Source: Leidyana gryllorum EB-2025a (taxonomy: Eukaryota > Apicomplexa). From it: 64,000 nucleotides of DNA. The position numbers were made by a program, and so were the translations under genes. The stretch lies in NCBI GenBank assembly GCA_048772705.1, contig JBLWGC010000036.1, positions 124,001-188,000 on the forward strand. The letters are read 5' to 3'. Within the stretch, counting starts at the first letter, position 1, and every line of letters starts with the position of its first letter. Under the pieces are notes generated by a model. It was not told the origin of the DNA, did not search any database, and saw only the letters and a list, made by a program, of their open reading frames with translations. Below are positions 1-10,508 of this stretch, piece by piece.

Positions 1-303
1 CGCTTCTTCGGGAACGACCCAAACAAAGTACCTAAATTGGCTTTAACTATTGGTGTGGGGACACTGATGGATGCTGAAGAGCTGTTAGTGTTGTGCACAG
101 GCCACAACAAAGCCCTCGCAGTTCACCACGGAGTTGAGAAGGGCGTCAACCATCTCTGGACCATCAGTTGCCTACAACTTCATCCGCGCGCCCTAATGTT
201 TGTAGATCCCCCCGCCACCGGGGAGCTGCGTGTGAAGACTCTGAGATACTTCGAGCAACTGGAGCGCGATAACGTTATGCATTTGCGTCAATCTCAGGCT
301 TGA
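1..303 (+). CDS. GNPDA: Glucosamine-6-phosphate deaminase, C-terminal part (5' end outside window)
   Basis: The frame is open from base 1 to a TGA at 301-303 and encodes about 100 residues. They match the C-terminal third of glucosamine-6-phosphate deaminase (NagB/GNPDA), including the GVGT, TGHNKA and VNHLWT segments that close the active site and the allosteric region in the family. The enzyme converts glucosamine-6-phosphate to fructose-6-phosphate and ammonia in the cytosol. The start and catalytic N-terminal part lie left of the window. The tail after the conserved core is short, as in bacterial NagB. The next gene starts 65 bp downstream on the same strand. Family assignment is firm; the exact paralogue is not. 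Confidence 0.9.
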   Translation, partial: RFFGNDPNKVPKLALTIGVGTLMDAEELLVLCTGHNKALAVHHGVEKGVNHLWTISCLQLHPRALMFVDPPATGELRVKTLRYFEQLERDNVMHLRQSQA

Positions 304-368
304 CTTTTTGGTGTCTGAGCTAAACCAACTTTTTCTCGTGAAAATGTGGTCACAAAAGGGGGTCAGTG

Positions 369-3300
369 ATGCAAGAGAGCAAGCAGTCAGCTGATCTCAA
401 GCCCGTACTCGCAGAATTATCTCCCGACGTAATCTCAATCTGCCGTTATCTGGCGTACAATGTGACTGAGTCAGCCTTCCATGCAGTCTATGCTCAGACC
501 ACGTCTCGCACGAAGAGCCAAAGCGCTCTCAATCCATTTGTTCTGCCTCAAGTGAATCAGAAGAGGGGCATATGGCGCGATCAGGCCGAGGCAATCAAAG
601 CCGCGCTCGGCCAACGGCCGACCTCGAACTTCATGTCTCTTCACCGGCAATCTCACTATCTCGGCCTCAGGAATCTCGGCGCCTCCTGTTATATGAACAG
701 CTATCTCCAGGCCCTTTTCATGAACCCTTCCTTTCGATGCCGCTTGTTCCGTCTCTGGCCCCACTTCGCCGGTAGGCATACGGTAAAACGTTTATCGATA
801 GTTTCTGTGTGTAGAGGAGCGCGGAAAGGTGGTGTACGAGCTCGGGCGCCTCTTCGCGATCCTGCAAAGCGCCCCACTCTCGGTCGGCGACCCATCTGGA
901 GTCGCCCGCTCTCTCTCAGTGAGCGGCGAGACCCAAGAAGATATGACAGAATTGATGACAATGTTACTCACCGCAATGGAAGCAGATCTCACAAAGTGTT
1001 CCAACTTCCAGGGCACCGGCGGCCTGGTGGAACTCTTCCGAGGCGAGATTGAGAATGGAATCGTGTGCGGGGAATGCCACAACCGAACCTCGCGTCTCGA
1101 ATCTTTCCAGGAGCTTCGAGTCCAACCCCCTTCGAGGGCCGCGAGTTCTCCCGGCCCATCCTTCCTGCTGCCCGCCGTCTCCCGGTCACCGCGTATTCCG
1201 AGAAAGCTATCGGAACCTCCATTGGGCGAGAAGTGGCGGCGAAGTGTCTCTGGCTCATCTCGATCGACATCCAGGGGAGGAGATAACCGTCGACAGATTC
1301 TTCAACAACGACGACTGCAAGCCGTCGCCTCCGTCGCCGAGGAAATACGACCGGCCGAGCCAATCGTGGCTATTGGAGAGGAACAGCAGAAAGAGTTGGT
1401 GCGTCCCAACTCACCAAACGAGCCTATTGTTGAAGTTCCAATCTTCGAACAAGTCGCCTCCAAAATGGAACCGCTTCCAGAGAAGCGCTCCAACAAAAAT
1501 CGGAAACGCCACCACGGCCCCGCGGACAGACAGCACACGCGTAATCGTCGAGGCTCCCCCAGTAGTGTTGTGTTAATCAATGCTGGGAGCTCGTCAGGGT
1601 ACTATACGTGCGACAGTCCTTCGTGTTCTTCCAGCGGAATGCCGGCGGGAAACGTCCCGACCGGTGGCAACGGTGATCGAACCGTCGAGCTCGAGCGAAT
1701 GTTACACGCGTTGTTCAAATCCGAAGTTCTGCGTCGCGAGAATCAGTATTACTGCGAAAAGTGTCAGAAGCGAGTCGACGCGACAAAGTCGCAAACGATC
1801 GCGACACTCCCACCGGTAAGAGAAGCCGGAGATTTCAATGTATCAAACTCTTCTCCGCAGTATCTACAAATCTGCTTCGAACGGTACCGATACGACGCGA
1901 TGACGGGCGACCGCGTCAAGCTAATGCACGAGATAGTCTTTCCGGGGATACTGGACATCGGCAGATACTGCACCGGACGTCACAAGTCTAACGGCCGGTC
2001 GAGAAAGAAAGTCAAGAGAGACTTTGCGCCCAGTAACAGGACGGACGAAGTGGCCGCGGGCGAATCCGAGAGCGGTCAAGTGAATCAGAGCGACACCACC
2101 ACAACTCTCACAAACTCTGCAGAGGTACCGTCTCGTAGGTCAAGGCGATCTGCGGCGAGCCGTTCCCGAGTGCCCGACCGAAGTGAAGACGATCCTACGT
2201 CTCGAGAGGAACCCGACTCTGAATTTGATGACGATGTTGACAGCAGTGATATTGACTCGGATGTGGAGATGACTGGGGACGAGTCGACAAACACCACATA
2301 TGAGCTGATTGGTGTCCTGGAACACCTCGGTGGCTCAGCCACATCCGGTCATTACCGAGCGAAACTCCGCGATCTCTGGTACACCTCACCCAGTACGAGT
2401 TGTGACCGCACAGGGGAGAGTTCCTCTGCTAGCCCGGCACAACGCAACAATCAGGACGACATTGCAAAGGACTTAGTGCAGTCGAGTCCGACGGAAGAAG
2501 AAGGCGCTCCCGATGAGGCAGAGAGCCTTACGTCCCATGTTACGGATACCAAGCGTTCGGGCACGCACACAGAAGCAGTGGTTACAGAAACGATCGCTCG
2601 AACCTCCTCTGTAGTGGAGATGCAAGACGACACAACGATGGATCAGACCGATAGTTGGGTGAAATGTGATGTTTCTGAGTCTCGCCAGCATGACATTCCC
2701 CCACCTATCACCGAGATTTCAGCGGAAAACTTGTCGGTAAGTTTGTGCACTGTGTCAAACATGTGTGTGTGTTGATAACTACGGAGTGTTGACAACTACG
2801 GAATTGCGGCACCATGATGCAAGCGGCCGACACAGATTGCCAATCGAACGATCAATCGAACAAACGATCGAATGATCAAGTGGGTGATGAGTCGAAGGAG
2901 CAGGCGCCGATAAGCCGTCCGAGTGGTGACTCTATCATCACATGGAGCACAGGCCTTTTCTTCAAGGATTATATAGCGTATTGCGAGAAGTACTCGTTCA
3001 GCTCATCTTACACAACCGATGCGTTGGTTCTCCGCTATCCATCTGAGGTGATGATATTCTCCGAATTGTTTGACGTGATGAATTGGGTGAAAGAAAGTGC
3101 CCACAAACGCGTCTACATATACGGGAAGAGAACCATGATTGTAGCATCGGCTCGTCTGGCGATCTGGTACCGACGTTCGGAAGCGTACTCGACTCTGGAA
3201 GCTGGAATCCCTCGCCGCACTGCGGGCGTGACTTCCAATGAACACCCTCCCTTGCCGCATGTCGTCAAAAACGAGTTTACGGACGATAAAGATGTGGCCA

Positions 3301-6300
3301 CAAAGAAAGACTCTGCAGCCACGTCGAGCTCAGAGGACGCGAAGCGCGTCGAGGTGGACGAAGAGGCTGAAACGACTGCAGAAGACTTGATAGCCGAGAT
3401 TGGTTATCCGCATGTACCTAAATGTCGGTACACCCAAGACGGCGTCTACTGCTACACTTTCGTCTTACTGCCCACTTATCGCTTACTGGTGTACCGGAAC
3501 AAAGTGGAGTTCTCACTCAATCCGGTGGAGGAGTTGATCGGCAGCAGAGGTTTGGAGCCGGACTGCGATTTTGAGGCCGTTGTGGACAGCATATTACTTC
3601 CTGAAGACGAGCTCGAGGCGCAAGACAGTATTCCAGAAGACTCGGGAGTGCCGGGCGCTCTCATCCCGCTTACGACTGCTGAAGACGACGCGTGCCGCAG
3701 TCCGCAACCGGAACTTGAGAAGTGTGACGAAGATTCCCAACCTGTTGGCCAGTCAACCCCGGAACCTGAACGGTCCCCAGCTGACCCTCACTCTGTGATC
3801 TTCAGTGACGGAGAATCTCTCGCTCCAGAGGATACACCTCGAGATATTCTCGAGGAACGCGCCAACGAAGAGTCTGAGGTGGAAGAAGTCGTCTTGCCGG
3901 AGGAGGCCGTGGAGGTGCAGCAAGTCGAGGACCCATCACCTACGCAACTCCAAACCCCACGCAATCCCCCTTCATACATCCTCCCCCACACCCGTGATGC
4001 ACCTTCTCGTGTTTCGTTCCACCCAGACACTGGTGATGCACATGTCTCCCTTCCCCCTCAGGAGAATATACCAGCACGGAAGATTCCATCGAGTGGAGTT
4101 TGCCGAGGAACCGCATCAACCAACACACGAAGTCAAGGATTGGGAAGCGAAGACCTCTCAGGAGAGCCCTCACCTGTGGAAAGAATCACTGCAAAGGAAG
4201 CGCTGGCTCGATGGATTGACTCCACCGGGCTCCAAAACCACCACAACGCTCGTCTGCATCTTCCCCCAAACCACACCGAGCTGGTTCGGGACACAGTCCC
4301 AGGGTTCGTAGGTGGAAGCAGTCGTAAGTATCCAGTGTCCCCCCATCCCAAAGTGTTACGTGGCTAAGCATCGAAAACTGAGTGAGACTGACATCTATCG
4401 ATCTCTCTGTCTCTCTCTCAGGTTTCGGGCTTTGCGGAGGGTCTCGTGATGAAGAAAGTGACACGGAACACCATCTTGTCCAGGAACCCTCGTCTAAGCG
4501 CCGACGAGTGGTCACATGTCGGTCGCCGCAAGAAATCCTGCCAGTCTCCGATCGATCAGCGTCCACGCCGGCTGCCAAAGATCACCTTGTCGGCCCGTGT
4601 GCCCGTTGGAACGCAAGAGACTTTGGGACAGGTAGGCAGGCTGACTCAGCAGTGGTGGTCGAGTGACACACGGTGCAACGAACAGTCATTGATTGCGAGG
4701 ACCCGAGACGGTATCGATGGATCGAGTTCGACGATCAAGTAGTGAGAGCTTGGAATCCGCTGGTCGCCAACGGTGAGCCGAGTCTGCTGCTGAATCACAA
4801 TGGCAACTTGACGACTTATATCAGTGGAAGAGCCCGACTTTAATGCCAAGATGTACATATCTGATACAGCGTACATGCTGCTTTACAAACGTACGGATGT
4901 TTTTACCCCGGCATCAGACTGCGTGCTTCCTGATGCCCTACGGGAGTTCATTGACAATTTGGTGAGTGTTAAACACCGTTCGGGTGCCCCACAAGTGGAT
5001 ATAGACGCGAGACCATATAGAAAAAGAGCGGTTGTACGAAGATCGAGCACAAGTAGTCAAAGTAGTGTATGAGCAGGTGAGATCTCTCACTCGTCTCGAC
5101 ATCCCTTTGTAAGGCGCGCGAACGCATCCTCGAGCTCGTCCCCCGCCTGACTGACACCACAAAGATCCTCTGGGATTCGTGGTTGAGTATGACGGCCAAG
5201 GAGGAGCACTTGGTGGGATGTGGGCGGGCGCAGTTGTTTCATACTAAGATTCTGCCGAAAATGTCCTGTGTTCCCCGTCTATGGTGGACAGCGGTGATAC
5301 AAGGCGAAGAAGGCAACTTTGTCAGCGCAACGTACGAGTCTGTGCAACGAGACGACATGTTGGTCTGTATCGATCCATCCAACGTCTTCGCTGGCCAGCT
5401 GGCAGCCCTCGAGCAGCAAGACGACAGAGTGCGGTGGGCCTCGACGTGTGTCGAGCCCCGTTGGCTCTGCAGCCATGGCAAAGGGCTCGCTCCCACTCTC
5501 ATGACGGACGGCTCGTTCCGCGTCCTCCCGTCCGGAGTCTTTGATGACTGGATAGGTGCCATCAAGATGAAGGAAGAAGAGAAGGTGGATCCGGTGGCGG
5601 TTGAGGAGTGGGACGAAGCGAGTCTGGTGGGGATGAGTGTCGAAAGATTGGCCAAAGTATCGGCTCCGTCGTTGTTGTGCTCGCGATGTTGCGATTTGAT
5701 GTTGGCGGCTGCCCAAGTCTCTGTCAAAATGCTCTTCACGCTCGAATCTCTGATTAAAGATATCAAAAGGTTCGACATGTCATCTGCCTCCGAGAGCGAC
5801 GTAAGCACCTCCGCTCCCGGCGGCATCCGACGCTATTTTGTGACAAAAAAGGCGCTCACTCGTCTTCAAGCCGTCCTGACACCCCCGGACCTCCCAAAAT
5901 CAGGAGGGGGGGCGGCAGGGAAAGCCAACAACCGTCTTCATCACCGCAAACTATGGGGAAGCGGCAGCAATGGCTCGCTGGAGAAAGAGTTGATCCAATT
6001 GAGGTCAGCGATGCGACTGCTCAGAAAAGATTTACGACATCTCATTCAAATGCGCAATGACATCGTTGCGGACGTATGGGACACAACGATCCGAGAGAAA
6101 TGGACAGTGTATCTGACATATGACTTGAGGTGCCCACACGGCAGCGTTATGGCATCTAATGGCCGAATTAAGGGCATTTGGGTGGACGCCGACAAGATAG
6201 ATCAGCTGCAAGAACTGGACCAAAGTCGCGCGATCTTCTTATCCGAGATCCTCGGTTTGGACTCGTCTTGGCGACTACCCAATCGGCTGAAACTTGAAGA

Positions 6301-7279
6301 AGACCCCCCGCCCACCAGCAAGGCTCAGATTGAATCAGCGAACTGCTCGCAGTGTTTGGAAGAATTGGAGGAGCGCAATCGGGAGGCGAGAGCAGCGCGC
6401 AGGAATCGGACAATTGTGCGAGCAACGTTGCCTGCTGGGCAATACGACATGTTGATGAATCCAAAGTTCTTCATGTTGACTCAAGCGTTGCTGAAAGGGC
6501 GTCGCAACACCATCTCGTTACCCCTGGAGGGCATCAATGTCATGGTGGACAACGTGGTGTTGAACGAATGGAGGGCCACTACGGGCAGTGTCTTTGCACC
6601 GAGTATGGGAGAATGGGATTCTTTCACCGTCAACGACGCCGTGGCCACCATTGAGCGGTATTTCCATTTGTTGGTGGAACTCGAGCTCAGTAAGGCTACA
6701 CATTGGTGGGCCTCTTCGGCCTTTCATCCCTTCAATATGGATGTACCCATCCTGGCGATTTTCGAATCAGCTGACAACACCTTTGACAATTCCACCGCTT
6801 CCGCTGGAGGATATCTGGTTCAAGCCTTCCCAGTTAACGCCGAACTCATCTCCAGATCCCTGGTGCCCCTCGACACCTTCCGAACCCTCACCGGCCCAGA
6901 GGTCGACGCGTCATACAACTTGATAATTGTGGAGATCCGACGCACCGAGCTCACGGGGCGGGAGATTTTCAACGCAAGCGATGATATTGCCATGGGAATG
7001 GACGAAACAGCTGGGCCTCTGCGAACAGTGGTAATGGACCGCTTAGTTCCCGATGCCGGAGCAGCTGATCTATGCGTACTCCTTCGTCTTCCCACAGTGG
7101 GCGCTCACACACTCTTCGGACGACAGGTCAACAATTACATGGGGAGTTCCATAGTCGTGATGCGCGGTCGGCCCAAAAGCACAGTTATCCCTCTGGCCGT
7201 CAACACTTTCCACGAGTATGACTTTGTTGCAGTCCTCTTCTTTGTTCGGCACAAAGTGTCCTGGCCAATCACAGCTTGA
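369..7279 (+). CDS. USP48-type ubiquitin carboxyl-terminal hydrolase with very large insert
   Basis: Spliced model: 369-771, 815-1815, 1861-2736, about 2892-4323, 4422-4631, 4686-4772, 4825-4961, 5005-5076, 5114-7279 (about 2127 aa). The third intron's acceptor (between 2737 and 2892) is unresolved; the others keep phase. The Cys box (LGASCYMN, Cys about residue 107), a CxxC zinc pair near 1071, a second CxxC near 1752 and the His box SGHY (about 2350) are all present. The last USP strand (AYMLLYKR, about 4872) is separated from the His box by roughly 750 residues of mostly acidic, Ser-rich sequence. Downstream are two CxHG modules (about 5470 and 6135) like the DUSP repeats of USP48. The known family role is nuclear deubiquitination. 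Its stop overlaps the F-box gene's stop on the other strand by 11 bp. Domain order supports USP48 over USP7. Confidence 0.85.
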
Positions 7280-8418
7280 GCTCTGCAGTCACTGGCCTCC
7301 CACAAGCGCTGCCTGCTGACTTTTCCAGCCGTTTGAGAAGCCAAGCCAATGCCCGCGCCTTTTTCTGTTGACTACACTCCTCGAACTCTTCATCGGTTAT
7401 CCGACTGTCGCTCAATGCAGATGAATCGTTCATTGTACATATCCGGTGAACTGTTACCGAAAGCTGAGTACCTCGTAAGTCGAGTGATGAAGGCTCCAAG
7501 ACGCTTCGGCCCACACACCATATGAGTTGGCGCTGGAATCTGACAGAGTTCCGCAGATCATATGCGAGCGAGATGCGGAGGGGGTGAAAGCACCGCGAGA
7601 CGGCCTCGGTGGGCGGGACAGTACCCGGAGATGGCTCGAGCAGACTTTTAAGAGTCACGAGATTGTCGATGAGCTGTATCTCCACAAGTCTCGCGGAGGG
7701 AGGCAACGAGGTCGGGTCATAGGAGATCTGATGAGCAACGACGGTTCCCTGTGAAAGGAGGCCAGCCCAGATTTCTGGAGGGCTCTCCTTCTGGGGGATA
7801 TCCTGACACACAATCGAAAAGGCTCTCAGTTGCTGTGACTGTTGACAACGGAACGATTCGAGGGCGGGAAGTGTCGGGAACTTTCCACTCAGTTGTTGTA
7901 TAGATATTTGGTTCCCTTCCCCCCCGGGAGGGAACATGCGACTGTTCAAAATGAACGACACAAAACGGGCGATCGACTTACTCTTTGTAGAATGAGACCT
8001 TTAGGTTTCTGCAGGAAGGAAAAGATCGCAGGAAAAGGGGAATGATGTCGGAGTAGCGGCTGTCCTCGCCTTCGAGAGGGAAGAGGAGGTGAAGGCAGTC
8101 GGTTTTTCTGGAGGCAGCGTTCAGTATACTGTCAGCCGCCCTCTTGTAGCTCTCAGCCGCTCCGATCAATGAGATACGACCGTCTGCTTCCAGTTCGGTC
8201 TTGAGATAGCTTCGAGGGCAGCGACCATTAGAAAGGGGGAATGTGACTCTGAAGCATCCAGAGTCGACCCAGACGCACCAGCTCGGTGGGCCCCAAAATT
8301 CCAATACCGCCTCTCTCCAGGACTCGGAGGCCACCGCATAGGCGACACACTCATCGAAGTTCAACCACTCCACAACTTGTTGACGGATCAGCCACGGCAG
8401 GGTGGCGAGGATGGCCAT
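7269..8418 (-). CDS. F-box-like protein
   Basis: Two exons (8418-7982 and 7941-7269) join across a 40-nt GTAAGT...CAG intron to give 369 aa. The first 40 residues look like an F-box: a Leu-Pro start, a V..WL helix, then a W-R-x-A-V helix. Such a motif would recruit Skp1 in an SCF ubiquitin ligase. The rest shows no repeat I recognise (no clear LRR, WD or kelch pattern). An AG lies 9 nt upstream of the ATG. The CDS end overlaps the USP48-type CDS end by 11 bp on the opposite strand. The F-box call rests on a short divergent motif, so it is tentative; the gene itself is well supported by phase. Confidence 0.6.
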
Positions 8419-8761
8419 AGCGAGGGCTGGATTCCGTGATATAAATTTGGATCGGATTCCTCCAAGACGGGGACTATGTTGTTGTTCTGTTACACCTTAG
8501 AATTAAGAAAGTGCCTGCCGAAGAAACGCGGCTTTGAGTTGCGCAACTCCCCCCCTCCCCCCTCCCCCCTAGACGAGGCAAAGTGCCCTCTGTTACCCTG
8601 GTGTCCGCCCTCTGTTACCCTGGTGTCCGCCCTGTTGATTGCATAGGTGACCAAACACTCCTCTTCATTCATATATAAATCTGTTTATCATCAGTGTAAG
8701 ACAATGAAGTCTCAAAATGGACTAGAAAAACAAGGGATCTTCGGGATAGACATCATATTCA
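8419..8761. other. Intergenic stretch with C-tract and 22-bp repeat
   Basis: This 343-bp gap separates the F-box-like start from the aldehyde dehydrogenase stop. It holds a C-rich tract near 8548-8571, the direct repeat listed separately, and AT-rich sequence toward 8690-8760 that is probably the 3' region of the aldehyde dehydrogenase mRNA. I see no coding exon. Confidence 0.6.
8585..8633. repeat. 22-bp direct repeat, two copies plus partial third
   Basis: A 22-bp unit starting GCCCTCTGTTACC is present at 8585-8606 and again, identical, at 8607-8628. A 5-base start of a third copy follows. It lies downstream of a C-tract in non-coding DNA. It may be a slippage minisatellite; no function can be read from it. 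Confidence 0.9.
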
Positions 8762-10306
8762 TCACACAAAGTTGAGAGCATCAACACACACAAGGCGACG
8801 CTCACGAACGAAAGTTCGCGGACGGGTAAGCCCTTCGCCAGTGGTGCCCGCGATGGAGAAGGAGGTGTACCCTTCACCTCCGACTCCCAATCCAGCGGTG
8901 TGGGATCCGTTAACTACAAAGATGGAAGTATCAAGATATCGAGACATTTCAGTAACCCTCTCCACGTGGTTGGAATACAGACTTGCAGTATGCTTATAAC
9001 CATACTCAGCTCTTTTGGCCAATTCGAGAGCCTCCTCCCAGTTGGTGCAACGGACGATCGGGAGAACGGGCATGAGCTGCTCGGTCCAGACCAAAGGATG
9101 TCCCTTGGGCACTTCACACACAATCAGTCGGCAGTCAGCCTCGTGCATGTTGTTGGCAGCAGCAATCTTGGCCTTGCTGAGAAGAACGTGGGCTCCCAAG
9201 CCGACCAGATCCTTGTTGACCTGTCCGTGGGTGAACTCCGGGGGGACATTGCCATCAAAGACGACCTTAGTGAGAGCTTCAATCTCCTTCTCGTCCTTTG
9301 CGTGGTAGGCGCCAAGTTTCACCATCTCCTCGATGAGGCCATCAACAACACTGTCAATGGCAAACACCTCCTTCTCGTCGGAGCAAATCATGTTGTTGTC
9401 GAAAGAAGCGCCCATGTAAATGCCTTTGGCAGCGGTCTTGAGGTCGGCAGTGTCGTCAACAATCACCGGAGGGTTACCCGGTCCGGCGCAGAAAGACTTC
9501 TTGCCCGACTTCATCGCGACCTTCACCACAGCAGGCCCACCAGTGATGAGGTTGCAAGCAACCAAAGGATGCGACATCATCGTTCCGCCAGAAGCGATGG
9601 TCGGGATCTTAACAGACGCGACCAGGGAAGGGGGGCCTCCAGCTTGGACGATCGCCATGTTGATAACAGCAATCGCACGGTTAGTGCAACGCATCGCACC
9701 GGGATGGGGGTTGAACACCAGACCGTTGCCACCGGCCAACACGGTAATGGCGTTGTTGATGGCAGTTGCGGTGGGATTGGTGACGGGAGTCACGGCGGCG
9801 ATGATACCATACGGAGCATAATCGATAACTGTGAGTCCACTGTCACCAGTGAAGGTACGAGGGGCGAGATCCTCGACACCGGGGGTGGAATGGATAGCGA
9901 CTGCTTGTTTGTTGTACTTGTCTTCGTAACGTCCACGGCCAGTCTCAGACCAAGCGGCCAGAGCAAAGTCCGCACGGAAGAGATCGCAAACAGTCCGGAT
10001 GTTCTGGATGATTTGCTTTCTCCGAGCTTGAGGCAGAGTCACGTAGATCTGCTGCGCTTCGTGACAGCGTTTGATGGCCGTCTCGATGTCATCGTGGACC
10101 GCATCAGATGCAAGCTGGATCTCCTCTAGAGGGAACCGAGTAGGATAGCTGTAGCTGGTGGGCGAGATAGTCCACATGGCAGTACGCAAGGTTGCGTTCA
10201 CAGCGCTCCTCTTGGTCGGGGAAGACACGGTGGCTTTGGGAGTTGATACCGTAGGGGGGACGGGGGCAATGTTCTCAGAAGTAACATCCAGAGGGCAGCT
10301 GATCAT
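8762..10306 (-). CDS. CoA-acylating aldehyde dehydrogenase (EutE/PduP type)
   Basis: One uninterrupted frame of about 514 aa from the first ATG (10306); an upstream TTG would add 8 residues. It matches stand-alone CoA-acylating aldehyde dehydrogenases, which turn acetaldehyde or propionaldehyde plus CoA and NAD+ into acyl-CoA. Visible signatures are the TPVTNP cofactor loop, PGNPP, and the catalytic Cys in NMICSDEKE (about residue 308). An N-terminal Ser/Thr/Pro-rich extension of about 60 residues precedes the fold and could be a targeting or disordered region. There is no C-terminal iron alcohol dehydrogenase, so this is not AdhE. Absence of introns among intron-rich neighbours and the bacterial-type family suggest lateral acquisition (inference). 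A pyrimidine-rich stretch ending AAG directly abuts the ATG. Confidence 0.9.
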   Translation of the reverse strand: MISCPLDVTSENIAPVPPTVSTPKATVSSPTKRSAVNATLRTAMWTISPTSYSYPTRFPLEEIQLASDAVHDDIETAIKRCHEAQQIYVTLPQARRKQIIQNIRTVCDLFRADFALAAWSETGRGRYEDKYNKQAVAIHSTPGVEDLAPRTFTGDSGLTVIDYAPYGIIAAVTPVTNPTATAINNAITVLAGGNGLVFNPHPGAMRCTNRAIAVINMAIVQAGGPPSLVASVKIPTIASGGTMMSHPLVACNLITGGPAVVKVAMKSGKKSFCAGPGNPPVIVDDTADLKTAAKGIYMGASFDNNMICSDEKEVFAIDSVVDGLIEEMVKLGAYHAKDEKEIEALTKVVFDGNVPPEFTHGQVNKDLVGLGAHVLLSKAKIAAANNMHEADCRLIVCEVPKGHPLVWTEQLMPVLPIVRCTNWEEALELAKRAEYGYKHTASLYSNHVERVTEMSRYLDTSIFVVNGSHTAGLGVGGEGYTSFSIAGTTGEGLTRPRTFVRERRLVCVDALNFV

Positions 10307-10508
10307 CTTGAAGTTTGACGTTGAAGACAAAGAGGGTGATTGAAAGGATGAGAGAGACAGAAGATGAGATGTGATTTCTGTTGTTTACATCAGTCTGAGC
10401 TATCGCACACATAGTGTGCTATTGGGAGAGGTTGGGAGACGGGGAGTGTAATAGCCCGCTTCGGCTCGCTGTACCCAAAAATATTCTACAATCCTCAAAC
10501 ATTAGACA
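10307..10508. promoter_or_regulatory. Divergent promoter region, aldehyde dehydrogenase / Asteroid-like
   Basis: 202 bp separate the two start codons on opposite strands, so both promoters must lie here. The right end has an AT-rich stretch and an AG 4 nt before the ATG at 10509. I see no certain core-promoter motif. Confidence 0.5.

Noticed and set aside
8900-10129. A 409-residue plus-strand frame opposite the aldehyde dehydrogenase
   Set aside because: It is the antisense shadow of a strongly conserved enzyme and has no signature of its own.
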